A DNA stretch of 64,000 nucleotides from Actinomycetota bacterium. GTDB taxonomy: Bacteria; Actinomycetota; Acidimicrobiia; Acidimicrobiales; Ilumatobacteraceae. The stretch spans positions 1-64,000 of the forward strand of contig VGAK01000005.1 of NCBI GenBank assembly GCA_016870775.1, given 5' to 3'. The position numbers and the translations under genes are program-made. The notes beneath the pieces were generated by a model that saw only the letters and a list, made by a program, of their open reading frames with translations, did no database searches and was not told the DNA's origin. Positions 49,503-58,777 of the stretch are shown piece after piece (the first letter of the stretch is position 1; every line of letters starts with the position of its first letter).

Positions 49503-50152
49503 TGGGCTACCTCGGAGGTTTCCTCGTCACGATCCGCCAGCACGGGCGGCGCAACCGCGTCACCACCGAGTACTCGGGTGGCAGGGCATGGCGGCGCGAC
49601 AAGCGCGACGATCACGACCAGAAGATCGACAAGCCCGAGCGTCTCCACGGTCGGCACGTCCTGAATCGTTACGAGGACGGCATGGAGAAGTGCATCGGGT
49701 GCGAACTGTGTGCGGGTGTGTGCCCTGCACGGTGCATCTACGTGCGCGGCGCCGACAACGACCCAGATGCGCCGACATCTCCCGGTGAGCGGTTCGGTTT
49801 CGTCTACGAGATCAATTACCTGCGGTGCATCCACTGCGATCTGTGCGTCGAGGCCTGCCCGACCGAGGCGATCACCGAGACCAAGTTGTTCGAGTTCTCC
49901 TTCACCAATCGTCGCGATGCGATCTACACCAAGGACGAACTCCTGGTCGACGACGAGGGACGCCCGCGGGAGCTGCCCTGGGAGGACTGGCGACCGGGCG
50001 AGGATCTCCACACCTCCGGATGGATGCGCGCGACATCACCATCGGGCGACGCCGACTTCGAGGGGATCGTGGCCTGGAGCGGCGAGCTCGGTCACGGCGT
50101 GCGCCCACCCGAGCCCGGACAGAACGAGCGCGACGGCGGCGGTGACGACTGA
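49502..50152 (+). CDS. nuoI: NADH-quinone oxidoreductase subunit I (complex I-1)
   Basis: Ferredoxin-like subunit (216 aa) with clusters N6a and N6b: [18 protein letters not shown] and [18 protein letters not shown]-terminal acidic tail of about 40 residues extends the usual length. Confidence 0.95.
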   Translation: MGYLGGFLVTIRQHGRRNRVTTEYSGGRAWRRDKRDDHDQKIDKPERLHGRHVLNRYEDGMEKCIGCELCAGVCPARCIYVRGADNDPDAPTSPGERFGFVYEINYLRCIHCDLCVEACPTEAITETKLFEFSFTNRRDAIYTKDELLVDDEGRPRELPWEDWRPGEDLHTSGWMRATSPSGDADFEGIVAWSGELGHGVRPPEPGQNERDGGGDD

Positions 50153-50703
50153 TGGCACTCTTCGTCTTCGTCTGCTCGGCCGCGATGATCCTGGTCGGTG
50201 CACTCGGTGTCGTCACGAGGTCGAACCCGGTCCATGCGGCGCTCAGTCTCGTGCTGACCCTGTTCGGCGTGGCCGTCACGTTCGTCGCCCTCCAGGCCCA
50301 CTTCCTCGCGGCGGTTCAAGTCATCGTCTACGCCGGCGCGATCGTCGTGCTGTTCCTCTTCGTGATCATGCTCCTCGGGGTGGACCGTGCCGAGAACCTG
50401 CGGATCGAGCCGCTGCGCGTGCAGCGTCCGCTCGCTTTCGTGGTCTCGACCGGTGTCGCGGCCGTGGTGATCGCCGCGATCGTGAGGGCCCGCGACTCGC
50501 TCGCCGATCCCTCGCGGGGTCTCGCCCCGACGGGAGCGGATGCCCATGACGCGAACGTGCGCGAGATCGCCCGGGAGATCTTCTCGTCCAACACCTTCGC
50601 CTTCGAGTTGACCTCGGTGCTGCTGCTCGTTGCGGTTGTCGGGACCGTGCTCCTGGCCCGCCGCCAGAGGTCGCCCGGCGCGGGCCACCCGGTGCGTCCG
50701 TGA
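50152..50703 (+). CDS. nuoJ: NADH-quinone oxidoreductase subunit J (complex I-1)
   Basis: Membrane subunit (183 aa) with five helices; [20 protein letters not shown] and [20 protein letters not shown] are typical. TGATG overlap with nuoI. Confidence 0.93.
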   Translation: MALFVFVCSAAMILVGALGVVTRSNPVHAALSLVLTLFGVAVTFVALQAHFLAAVQVIVYAGAIVVLFLFVIMLLGVDRAENLRIEPLRVQRPLAFVVSTGVAAVVIAAIVRARDSLADPSRGLAPTGADAHDANVREIAREIFSSNTFAFELTSVLLLVAVVGTVLLARRQRSPGAGHPVRP

Positions 50704-51017
50704 TCGCCGCAGTCGTGCCCACCACGACGTGGTACCTCGTCCTCGCAGCCGTGCTGTTCGGCATCGGGACGCTCGGGGTGATGGTGCGTCGCAACCCGCT
50801 CGTGATGTTCATGTCCATCGAGTTGATGCTCAACGCGGTGAACCTGTCGTTCGTCGCGCTCGCATCCCGACTCGGTGACATCAACGGCCAAGTCGTGGTG
50901 TTCTTCGTGCTCGTGGTGGCCGCCGCCGAGGTCGTGGTCGGCCTCGGCATCATCGTGTCGATCATGCGACGTCGCGCGAGCGTGACCGCCGACGATCTCG
51001 CGGACCTGAGGGGATGA
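50700..51017 (+). CDS. nuoK: NADH-quinone oxidoreductase subunit K (complex I-1)
   Basis: Three-helix membrane subunit (105 aa): [20 protein letters not shown] and [16 protein letters not shown] with the two membrane Glu ([15 protein letters not shown]). GTG start overlapping nuoJ. Confidence 0.94.
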   Translation: MIAAVVPTTTWYLVLAAVLFGIGTLGVMVRRNPLVMFMSIELMLNAVNLSFVALASRLGDINGQVVVFFVLVVAAAEVVVGLGIIVSIMRRRASVTADDLADLRG

Positions 51018-51021
51018 CGCC

Positions 51022-52944
51022 TTGGCCGATCTCCTCTGGTTGATTCCTGCACTGCCCCTCGCCGGGTTCCTCGTCATCCTGGTCCTGGGTCGTCGTCTCG
51101 GCGAGCCCGGTGCCGGCGTCGTTGCGACGCTCGCGACCGCCTCGTCGTTCCTGGTGGTGGCCGCGACCTACTTCGACCTGCTCGGCCGGCCCGAGGAGGA
51201 GCGCAACCTCGTGCTGCGAGTCTTCGAGTGGGTGCCCGTCGGATCGCTGAAGGTGGACATGGCCCTCGCGGCTGATCCGCTCTCGATCGCGATGGCCTTG
51301 TTCGTGACGGGGATCAGTTCGCTCATCCACCTGTACGCGATCGGCTACATGAAGGGTGACCCGAAGTTCCCGAAGTTCTTCATGTACCTGAACCTCTTCG
51401 TGTTCTCGATGCTGATGCTCGTGATGGGGGAGAACCTGCTCGTGACCTTCCTCGGATGGGAGGGCGTGGGCGCTTGTTCCTACTTCCTCATCTCGTTCTG
51501 GCACGACCGCGAGTCGGCGGCCACGGCGGGCAAGAAGGCTTTCGTGACGAACCGCGTCGGTGACTGGGGAATGATGGTGGCGATGTTCCTCGCCTTCTCG
51601 GCGGTGGGCACGCTGTCCTACGGGGCGATCAACCATGCCGCCGAGAAGGGTCAGATCGCCGCGGTGACCGCGACGGGCATCGCGCTCATGCTGCTGGTCG
51701 CCGCCTGCGGCAAGAGTGCACAGTTGCCCCTCTACCTGTGGCTGCCCGATGCGATGGAGGGCCCGACCCCGGTCTCTGCCCTGATCCACGCGGCCACGAT
51801 GGTGACCTCGGGAGTGTTCCTGCTCACCCGGATGGCCCCGGTCCTGGACGCTGCCCATCCGTGGGCCACCGATGTGATCGCTGTAGTCGGCGCGGCGACG
51901 GCACTGTTCGCCGCAACGATCGCGGTCGCCCAGACCGACATCAAGAAGGTGCTCGCCTACTCGACGGTGTCGCAGCTGGGCTTCATGTTCCTCGCGATCG
52001 GCTCGGGTGCCTACGTGGCCGCGGTGTTCCACATGATCACGCACGCCTTCTTCAAGGCCCTGCTCTTCCTCGGGTCGGGTTCGGTGATCCACGGCATGCA
52101 CCATGAACAGGACATGCGCCGCATGGGAGCGCTCCGCAAGGTGATGCCGATCACCGGATTCACCTTCATCATCGGGTGGCTCGCGATCGCGGGTGTCCCG
52201 CCCTTCGCCGGGTTCTGGTCCAAGGACGAGATCCTGCTCTACGCGTTCGCCAACAACAGGGCGCTGTGGGCCGTCGGCATGGTGACTGCGCTGCTCACCG
52301 CGTACTACATGACCCGCCAGGTGGTCATGGTCTTCTTCGGTGAGGCGCGCTGGCACGACGCCGCGGCCGCGCACGGCGCGCACGGCGACCATTCGCACGA
52401 AGGTGAGCCGCACGAGAGCCCGTGGGTGATGACGGCCCCGCTCGTGGTCCTCGCGGCGCTGTCGGTCGTCGGTGGTGGGATGCAATTGCCCTTCTCCAAG
52501 TCGACCCATTGGCTGGAGCACTGGCTCGCACCGGTCGTGCACGGAGCGGAGGCCGACATCAAGGGCACCTGGGCCTACGACAACAAGTGGTGGCTGCTGG
52601 TGCTGGCGATCCTCGTTGCATCGGCGGGCATCGCGGCTTCGATCGCGGTGTACTCGCGCGGCAGGGCCCGACCGATCGAGCCGACCGTGCTCGCCGATGG
52701 CTGGCGCTACGACTCGCTGGTCTCCGCGGTCGTCGGGGGACCCGGCCGTGCCGCCTTCCAGGCCGTGGCCGATGCCGATGCCGGCATCGTCGACGGTGCC
52801 GTGAACGGGACCGGCCGGGTGGTGCTGTCGCTCTCGGGCCTCGTGCGCCGCACCCAGACCGGATTCGTCCGCGGCTACGCCGCGATCGTGGGGGCCGGTG
52901 CGGTGCTCGTGCTCGCATGGTTCCTGTTGCGGGGGTGGACATGA
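51022..52944 (+). CDS. nuoL: NADH-quinone oxidoreductase subunit L (complex I-1)
   Basis: Antiporter-like proton-pumping subunit (640 aa). Key parts: FVTNRVGDWGMMVAMFLAF, LWLPDAMEGPTPVSALIHAA, AQTDIKKVLAYSTVSQLG and FKALLFLGSGSVIHGMHHEQ. TTG start 4 nt after nuoK; a His-rich loop (HGAHGDHSHEGEPHE) near residue 455 is unusual. Confidence 0.94.
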   Translation: MADLLWLIPALPLAGFLVILVLGRRLGEPGAGVVATLATASSFLVVAATYFDLLGRPEEERNLVLRVFEWVPVGSLKVDMALAADPLSIAMALFVTGISSLIHLYAIGYMKGDPKFPKFFMYLNLFVFSMLMLVMGENLLVTFLGWEGVGACSYFLISFWHDRESAATAGKKAFVTNRVGDWGMMVAMFLAFSAVGTLSYGAINHAAEKGQIAAVTATGIALMLLVAACGKSAQLPLYLWLPDAMEGPTPVSALIHAATMVTSGVFLLTRMAPVLDAAHPWATDVIAVVGAATALFAATIAVAQTDIKKVLAYSTVSQLGFMFLAIGSGAYVAAVFHMITHAFFKALLFLGSGSVIHGMHHEQDMRRMGALRKVMPITGFTFIIGWLAIAGVPPFAGFWSKDEILLYAFANNRALWAVGMVTALLTAYYMTRQVVMVFFGEARWHDAAAAHGAHGDHSHEGEPHESPWVMTAPLVVLAALSVVGGGMQLPFSKSTHWLEHWLAPVVHGAEADIKGTWAYDNKWWLLVLAILVASAGIAASIAVYSRGRARPIEPTVLADGWRYDSLVSAVVGGPGRAAFQAVADADAGIVDGAVNGTGRVVLSLSGLVRRTQTGFVRGYAAIVGAGAVLVLAWFLLRGWT

Positions 52945-54503
52945 GCGGAGTCATGCTCGCGGCGACCTCTGCGCCGGTGCCGTTCCCGATTCTCACGGCG
53001 CTCGTGCTGGTGCCCGTGATCGGGGCATCGATCGTATCTCTCATGTCCACGCGCATGCCGGAGCAGGTCAAGCTCGTCGCGACCGTGGTCAGCGTGTCGA
53101 CCGCGGCCATGTCGCTGTGGTTGCTGTCATCGTTCGACTCGCACTCGGGTGGATTCCAGTTCGTCTCGCGCCATGAGTGGATCGAGACATGGGGGATCTC
53201 GTGGCACCTCGGTGTCGACGGCATCGCACTCTTCATGGTGGTGCTCACGGGGATCCTGTTCCCGCTCGTGATTCTGGGTGTGGATCCGCACCACGACGAG
53301 AAGCGCTATCTCGCGTGGTTGCTGATGCTCGAGGCCGGCGTCATGGGCTCGTTCCTCTCGCTCGATCTGTTCCTGTTCTTCGTGTTCTTCGAGATCGTGC
53401 TCGTGCCGATGTACTTCCTGATCGGCGGGTGGGGCTACGACAAGCGCGTGTATGCCGCCACCAAGTTCTTCCTGTACACGATGCTCGGGTCGGCGTTCAT
53501 GCTGGTCGGCATCGTGGCGACTGCGGCCCTCGCCTCTCGCGACCTGGGCCGGTTCACCTTCGACCTCGTCGAGATCGCCGAGCGGTCCGACCTCGCCACC
53601 TCGACCGGGCGCTGGCTCTTCGCCTCGTTCGCAGTGGCCTTCGCCGTGAAGGTGCCGCTCTTCCCGGTGCACACTTGGTTGCCGGACGCCCACACGCAGG
53701 CCCCGACCGGTGGGTCGGTGATCCTCGCCGGGGTGCTGCTCAAGCTCGGCACCTACGGGTTCCTGCGGTTCGGTCTCTACCTGTTCCCCGAGGCGTCGGT
53801 GTGGGCGCGTCCGGCTCTGCTGACGCTCGCGGTCATCGGCGTGCTGTGGGGCGCGATCGCCGCGACCATGCAGCGCGACCTGAAGCGTCTCGTGGCGTAC
53901 TCGTCGGTGGCGCACCTCGGCTTCATCGTGCTCGGCACCTTCGCCATCACGAGCCAGGCATTGACGGGTTCCGTCGTCCAGATGGTCAATCACGGTGTGT
54001 CCACCGGTGCGCTGTTCCTCCTCGTGGGCATGATCTACGAGCGCCGCCACACGCGCGAGATCGCCGAGCTGCGAGGCATCCAGTCCGTCGCACCGATCTT
54101 CGCGGCTGCGTTCATGGTGGTGATGCTCTCCTCCATCGGTGTCCCGGGTCTGAACGGCTTCGTCGGGGAGTTCCTCGTGCTCATCGGCTCGTTCGAGACC
54201 GCGCGGTGGTGGACCGTGGTGGCCGCGACCGGAGTCATCCTGGCGGCTCTCTATCTGCTGTGGGCCTACCAGCGCGTCTTCCATGGTCCGGTCGACGAGG
54301 CCAATGCCGGGTTCGGCGAGATGAACCTGCGCGAGGGATCGCTGATCCTTGTCTTCATCGGCATCATCGTCTTCACCGGTCTCTACCCCAAGCCGATGCT
54401 CGAGCGCATCGAGCCCTCGGTGGGCCGCCTGGTGGAGCACGTCGAGAGTCGCACCGAGTTCCGAGCCCCCGCCGGTGGTGCGTCGCACGGGGGAGGGGGC
54501 TGA
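52941..54503 (+). CDS. nuoM: NADH-quinone oxidoreductase subunit M (complex I-1)
   Basis: Antiporter-like subunit (520 aa): FFVFFEIVLVPMYFLIGGWG, HTWLPDAHTQAPTGGSVILA, AATMQRDLKRLVAYSSVAHL and SSIGVPGLNGFVGEFLVL. ATGA overlap with nuoL. Confidence 0.95.
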   Translation: MSGVMLAATSAPVPFPILTALVLVPVIGASIVSLMSTRMPEQVKLVATVVSVSTAAMSLWLLSSFDSHSGGFQFVSRHEWIETWGISWHLGVDGIALFMVVLTGILFPLVILGVDPHHDEKRYLAWLLMLEAGVMGSFLSLDLFLFFVFFEIVLVPMYFLIGGWGYDKRVYAATKFFLYTMLGSAFMLVGIVATAALASRDLGRFTFDLVEIAERSDLATSTGRWLFASFAVAFAVKVPLFPVHTWLPDAHTQAPTGGSVILAGVLLKLGTYGFLRFGLYLFPEASVWARPALLTLAVIGVLWGAIAATMQRDLKRLVAYSSVAHLGFIVLGTFAITSQALTGSVVQMVNHGVSTGALFLLVGMIYERRHTREIAELRGIQSVAPIFAAAFMVVMLSSIGVPGLNGFVGEFLVLIGSFETARWWTVVAATGVILAALYLLWAYQRVFHGPVDEANAGFGEMNLREGSLILVFIGIIVFTGLYPKPMLERIEPSVGRLVEHVESRTEFRAPAGGASHGGGG

Positions 54504-55981
54504 TGGAGAGGGGTCTCGTCGCGCCGGGCATCGAGTGGGGGGACCTCGCCCCACTGTTGATCCTCCTGGCAGGTGCGTGCGCCGTCCTGCTCTGCGGCTC
54601 GCTCCTGCGTGGATGGTCGCGCACGCTCACCACGTCGCTCACGGTCGCGGTCTCGGTCTCGGCCGCCGTGGGTGGTGCGGTGCAATGGGAGAGGGACTCG
54701 ACCGTTATCGGCAAGTACCTCGTCTCCGATGCGATCCTCATCGACCGTTTCGCCGCGCTCTCGATCGTGTTGATCTGCGGCTCAGCGGCGGTGGTGGCAC
54801 TGCTGCTGCACGCGCACCTCGCCGGCTCACCCGATGATGGCGTCGAGCTCCAGACCCTCCTGCTCACGGGCGCCATCGGTGGCATCGTGCTGGCAGCGGC
54901 GAACGACCTCATCGTGTTGTTCCTCGGCCTGGAGATTCTCAGCCTGTCGCTGTACTTGTTGGCCGCGAGCAACCGTCGTCGTGAGCAGAGCCAGGAGGCA
55001 GGCCTCAAGTACTTCGTCCTCGGTGGGTTCGCATCCGCATTCCTGCTCTACGGCATCGCTCTCGTCTACGGGGCGACCGGAAGCACGAGCCTGGACATGA
55101 TCGTGGTCGGACTCAGCGGCAAGGCCCGCATCGACGGCTCCGACACACTCTTGCTCGTGGGCATCGGGTTGTTGCTCGTCGGGTTCGCCTTCAAGGTCTC
55201 GGCCGCGCCGTTCCACGTCTGGACCCCCGATGTCTACGAGGGCTCGCCCTCGCCGGTGACGGCGTTCATGGCGTCGGCGGGCAAGGTCGCGGCGTTCGTA
55301 GCCCTGATGCGGGTCCTGGTCACCGGCTTCGAGCGCCGGGTCGACGATTGGCGACCGGCGGTGTGGGCACTCGCGGTTGCGGCGGTGGTGGTCGGATCGT
55401 TGATGGCCGTCACACAGTCGAACGTGAAGAGGATGCTCGCGTACTCCTCGGTGAGCCACGCCGGGTTCGTGCTGGTGGGCGTCGAGGCCGCCTCCCACCC
55501 GGGCAGCGACGGCCTCGCGTCGTCTGGTCTGTATCTGGTGGCGTATTCGGTGCTCGTGCTCGGATCGTTCGCCTCGGTCATGGTGGTGGCCGGCCAGGAG
55601 GACTCGGCCACGTCACTGGCCGACTTCGCGGGTCTCGGCAGGCGCCGACCGGCGCTCGCACTCGCATTCTCGACCCTGTTGCTCGCACAGGCCGGGGTTC
55701 CGCTCACGTCGGGGTTCGTCGCCAAGTTCGGGGTCATCAAGTCGGCCGTCGACGCCAAGTCGTACGCCATTGCGATCATCGCGATGGTCGCGGCGGTGGT
55801 GGGCGCGTACCTCTACCTGCGGATCATGGTGAGCATGTGGCTCGATGAGCCGACCGATGATTCACGTCCGCGGGTGCAACGGGCCGTGGCGATCGTGGTG
55901 GGTCTCGCGGTCGCATTCACACTGCTGGTGGGATTCCTGCCGGGCTGGCTGTTGAACGCCACCGAGTCGCTCGCGCGCTGA
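54503..55981 (+). CDS. nuoN: NADH-quinone oxidoreductase subunit N (complex I-1)
   Basis: Antiporter-like subunit (492 aa): ILSLSLYLLAASNRRREQSQ, PFHVWTPDVYEGSPSPVTAF, TQSNVKRMLAYSSVSHAGFV and AGVPLTSGFVAKFGVIKSAV. Last gene of the first nuo operon, converging on the next gene with 2 nt between. Confidence 0.95.
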   Translation: MERGLVAPGIEWGDLAPLLILLAGACAVLLCGSLLRGWSRTLTTSLTVAVSVSAAVGGAVQWERDSTVIGKYLVSDAILIDRFAALSIVLICGSAAVVALLLHAHLAGSPDDGVELQTLLLTGAIGGIVLAAANDLIVLFLGLEILSLSLYLLAASNRRREQSQEAGLKYFVLGGFASAFLLYGIALVYGATGSTSLDMIVVGLSGKARIDGSDTLLLVGIGLLLVGFAFKVSAAPFHVWTPDVYEGSPSPVTAFMASAGKVAAFVALMRVLVTGFERRVDDWRPAVWALAVAAVVVGSLMAVTQSNVKRMLAYSSVSHAGFVLVGVEAASHPGSDGLASSGLYLVAYSVLVLGSFASVMVVAGQEDSATSLADFAGLGRRRPALALAFSTLLLAQAGVPLTSGFVAKFGVIKSAVDAKSYAIAIIAMVAAVVGAYLYLRIMVSMWLDEPTDDSRPRVQRAVAIVVGLAVAFTLLVGFLPGWLLNATESLAR

Positions 55982-55983
55982 TC

Positions 55984-56682
55984 TCAACGCGCCGACGCGC
56001 GACGGACCAGTTCGTCGAACAGGCCCTGCTGGGCCGCATCGTCGGCCGCGGTGTCCTCGGGATGCCACTGCACCCCGACCACCCACGATGCCCCCGCGAG
56101 TTCCACCGCCTCGATCGTCCCGTCGGGTGCCGTCGCGGTGACCTCGAGTCCCCCGCCGATGCGATCGATCGCCTGATGATGGAACGAGTGGACGTCCGGC
56201 TCGAGTGTTCCCATCGCCGAGGCGACCCGCGACCCCGGGACCACCCGTACCGTGTGCATCACGTCGCGGTGGTCGTTGGTGTTGTCGAGGTGCTGGATCA
56301 ACGTGCCACCGAGTGCCACGTTCAGCACTTGGTGCCCGCGGCAGATCGCCAGCACCGGGATGTCGCGGGCGAATGCGTGCTCGAGGGCGGTGATCTCGAA
56401 GCCGTCGAGGAAGTCGTCCACCCCGTAGAGCCGTGCGTGCTCGGCCTGGCCGTAACGGGACGGGTTGACATCACCCCCTCCCAGGAGAACCATCGCATCG
56501 CAGCGCTCGATCGTGGCCATCACCAGGTCGGAGTCGTCGGTGGGGGGCACCACCAGGGGGAGGCCCCCCGCGCGCTGCACGGCATCGGCGTAGAAACGTC
56601 CGCCGCTCACCACCGGCGTGCGATGACCCTCGGCCTCCGGGCTGCGACGACCGGGGATCGCCACGAACGGTCGTCGGCTCAC
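55984..56682 (-). CDS. gamma-glutamyl-gamma-aminobutyrate hydrolase-like class I amidotransferase (peptidase C26)
   Basis: A 232-residue PuuD-type glutamine amidotransferase-like hydrolase. The nucleophile Cys is in LAICRGHQVLNVALGG, and the His-x-Glu pair in VVGVQWHPEDTA. PSRYGQ and LLGGGDVNPSRYG are typical of the C26 family. It could cleave gamma-glutamyl compounds such as gamma-glutamyl-GABA. The GTG start overlaps the ilvA stop (GTGA), so the two genes are coupled. Confidence 0.87.
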   Translation of the reverse strand: MSRRPFVAIPGRRSPEAEGHRTPVVSGGRFYADAVQRAGGLPLVVPPTDDSDLVMATIERCDAMVLLGGGDVNPSRYGQAEHARLYGVDDFLDGFEITALEHAFARDIPVLAICRGHQVLNVALGGTLIQHLDNTNDHRDVMHTVRVVPGSRVASAMGTLEPDVHSFHHQAIDRIGGGLEVTATAPDGTIEAVELAGASWVVGVQWHPEDTAADDAAQQGLFDELVRRASAR

Positions 56683-57884
56683 GAGATCTCGTGGATCTCG
56701 TATCCGGCCGCTCGCGCAGTGGCGATGACCTGATCGGCATGGTCGCGTCCGCGGACCTCGAGCACCGCCTGCACCCCGGTCTCGCGCACGTGCAGGTCGA
56801 CGCCCTCGCGCACGTGTTCGACCTCGATGAGGTTCGCCCCGTGCGAGGCGAACAATGTCAGCAAGCGCGCGAGTCCCCCCGGGCGATCCGAGATGCGTGC
56901 GAACACGATGACGCGGCGTCCCACCTGCGTCTCGTGGCGCCGGATGAGGTTCGGCACCAGCCCGAGGTCGACGTTGCCCCCCGAGAGCACGACGCACGTG
57001 GTGCCCGAGGTGTCGGGTGCGACCTGACCCGACAAGAGCGCCGACACGCCGACCGCACCGCCCCCCTCGACCCAGAGCTTGCCGCGGTCCATGAGCAGGA
57101 CCATTGCATCGGCCACCAGGTCCTCCTCGACCACGACCACCTCGTCGACCCAGTTCTCGATGATCGGGCGCGTGAAGTCGCCCGGCGACTTGACCGCGAT
57201 GCCGTCGGCGAGCGTCACGATCGGCCCGTCAGCCGGAGCCATGCCCGCATAGGGCGCGCACGCGCGCACCTGCACTCCGATCACCCTGATGCGGGGATCC
57301 GCACTCTTGCACGCGACCGCGACGCCCCCGGTGAGGCCTCCGCCCCCGAGAGGCACGATGACGGTGGAGAGTTCGGCGATGTCCTCGAACAACTCGAGCC
57401 CGAGCGTGGCCTGGCCCGCCACCACCACGGGATCATCGTAGGGATGGCAGAACTGCATCCCGGTCGACTCGGCTCTCTGGCATGCCATCGCGACGGCGTC
57501 GGTGAGTGAATCACCACCCTCGGTGAGCGTCGCACCGTAGCTGCGCACAGCGGCCATTTTCGACAGTGATGCACCGGCCGGCACGAAGATCTCGCAGGGG
57601 ATCCCGTGGTGTCGTGCCGCGAAGGCGAGGGCCTGTGCATGGTTCCCCGCACTTCCTGCCACCACGCCGCGCGCGGCGCCCGACCCGAGCGAGGCGATCT
57701 TGGCCATCGCTCCGCGGATCTTGAACGAGCCGGTGCGCTGGAGGTTCTCCGCCTTCAGGACCACTGTTCCACCGCATCGCTCCGACAGCGCGGCCGAGTC
57801 CACCACGGGGGTGCGCTTGACGACGTCGGCTCCCGCTGCACGCGCCGAGGCCATCTCGGCGGAACTCACGGGGCTCTTGGGCAC
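56679..57884 (-). CDS. ilvA: threonine ammonia-lyase (dehydratase) with ACT domain
   Basis: PLP enzyme (401 aa) deaminating threonine to 2-oxobutanoate. VLKAENLQRTGSFKIRGAMA carries the PLP Lys; GSAGNHAQALAFAARHHGIP and the phosphate-binding VPLGGGGLTGGVAVACK follow. The C-terminal 80 residues form one ACT domain (VIVFARISDRPGGLARLLTL), for feedback or ligand control. GTG 57884 is chosen because TACCGT lies 7 nt upstream. Confidence 0.92.
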   Translation of the reverse strand: MPKSPVSSAEMASARAAGADVVKRTPVVDSAALSERCGGTVVLKAENLQRTGSFKIRGAMAKIASLGSGAARGVVAGSAGNHAQALAFAARHHGIPCEIFVPAGASLSKMAAVRSYGATLTEGGDSLTDAVAMACQRAESTGMQFCHPYDDPVVVAGQATLGLELFEDIAELSTVIVPLGGGGLTGGVAVACKSADPRIRVIGVQVRACAPYAGMAPADGPIVTLADGIAVKSPGDFTRPIIENWVDEVVVVEEDLVADAMVLLMDRGKLWVEGGGAVGVSALLSGQVAPDTSGTTCVVLSGGNVDLGLVPNLIRRHETQVGRRVIVFARISDRPGGLARLLTLFASHGANLIEVEHVREGVDLHVRETGVQAVLEVRGRDHADQVIATARAAGYEIHEIS

Positions 57885-57890
57885 ACCCCC

Positions 57891-57897
57891 TACGGTA
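57891..57897. promoter_or_regulatory. shared bidirectional -10 (TACGGTA) for two divergent leaderless genes
   Basis: TACGGT on the plus strand (57891-57896) is 7 nt before the GTG at 57904. TACCGT on the minus strand (57897-57892) is 7 nt before the GTG at 57884. The two hexamers share five base pairs, so one short element can serve both directions. Confidence 0.55.
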
Positions 57898-57903
57898 GTG
57901 GTC

Positions 57904-58617
57904 GTGCGCGCAATTCTCATCGGAAACGCAGGGGACACCGATCCTGGTCTCGTCGGGCACGCGATGCGTCGCCTGGGCTGGTCGTTCACCGAGCGCATCC
58001 GCGAGTCGCACTCTGCGTGGCCGCGTGACACCGACGAACCCGATCTCGAGGGTGCCGACCTCGTGGTGTCTCTCGGGTCCGGATGGAGCACGTACTGGGA
58101 TGATGTCGCGGTCCCGGTGCTCGCCGAGCAGAGGTTGATCCGCGCCGCTCTCGATGCGGCAGTGCCGGTCTTCGGGATCTGTTTCGGCGCCCAGCAACTC
58201 TCCACGGTCCTGGGTGGGACCGTGTCGCGTGCAGCGAGGGCCGAGATCGGGTGGTGCACGGTGGACCCGGCACTCGAGTCGGGGACCGGCGCACCAGCCG
58301 CGATGTTCGAGGGACCCTGGATGCAGTGGCACTACGACGCCTTCACGGTGCCCTCGGGTGCGACCCTCCTCGCGCAGTCCGAGGTCGGCCCCCAGGCCTT
58401 CGTGCATCACCGCAGCGTGGGTCTGCAGTTCCATCCCGAGGCAACGGAGTCCATCGTGGCGCAGTGGTCGCGCGACGAGGGTGCCGACGAGCTCGCGGTG
58501 GTGGGCACCGATGTCGCGACGTTGCTGGGCGAGACGCGTCGAGAATTGGACTCGGCCCGGCGTCGCTGCGACGCACTCATGACATGGGTGCTCGAGACCG
58601 CCGGATTCGGCCGCTAG
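57904..58617 (+). CDS. class I glutamine amidotransferase-like protein
   Basis: A 237-residue GATase1 domain protein resembling the amidotransferase part of GMP synthase. The nucleophile Cys is in VFGICFGAQQLSTVLGG and the catalytic His/Glu in GLQFHPEATES. No synthetase domain is attached and no partner is adjacent, so the substrate is unknown; a gamma-glutamyl hydrolase or a C26-like role is possible. Divergent from ilvA from one shared promoter element. Confidence 0.85.
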   Translation: MRAILIGNAGDTDPGLVGHAMRRLGWSFTERIRESHSAWPRDTDEPDLEGADLVVSLGSGWSTYWDDVAVPVLAEQRLIRAALDAAVPVFGICFGAQQLSTVLGGTVSRAARAEIGWCTVDPALESGTGAPAAMFEGPWMQWHYDAFTVPSGATLLAQSEVGPQAFVHHRSVGLQFHPEATESIVAQWSRDEGADELAVVGTDVATLLGETRRELDSARRRCDALMTWVLETAGFGR

Positions 58618-58717
58618 TCGCGGGACGGCGGGTCCGTCGAACCGTTCACAACGATCACCACCGGGACTGATCGCCCGCTCTGCCGGTGGCGTTGTGGCGA
58701 ACCTCACAAGGGCTCAT

Positions 58718-58759
58718 GAGCCCCGTCCGGGCCCGAAGTTGGGGCTCCATTCAGGCCCC
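58718..58759. other. overlapping alternative inverted repeats upstream of nuoA2
   Basis: GAGCCCC (58718) pairs with GGGGCTC (58741), and the GGGGC of the latter can instead pair with GCCCC (58755). The two hairpins exclude each other. They lie just before the nuoA2 promoter and could be the end of the preceding transcript or an operator. No T-tract follows. Confidence 0.35.
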
Positions 58760-58763
58760 GTAG

Positions 58764-58769
58764 TAGTTT
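58764..58769 (+). promoter_or_regulatory. -10 element TAGTTT for leaderless nuoA2
   Basis: TAGTTT is 8 nt before the ATG at 58778. A TTGGGG at 58739-58744 could be a -35 with a long 19-nt spacer. Confidence 0.5.
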
Positions 58770-58777
58770 TGTAACCC

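Noticed and set aside
56679-58617. Island inserted between two halves of one nuo operon
   Set aside because: The first nuo operon is complete (A-N) and the second starts again at nuoA with divergent sequences, so nothing was split.
58718-58747. Intrinsic terminator after the amidotransferase gene
   Set aside because: The stem is present but there is no T-tract and it lies 100 nt after the stop, next to the nuoA2 promoter; kept only as an inverted repeat.
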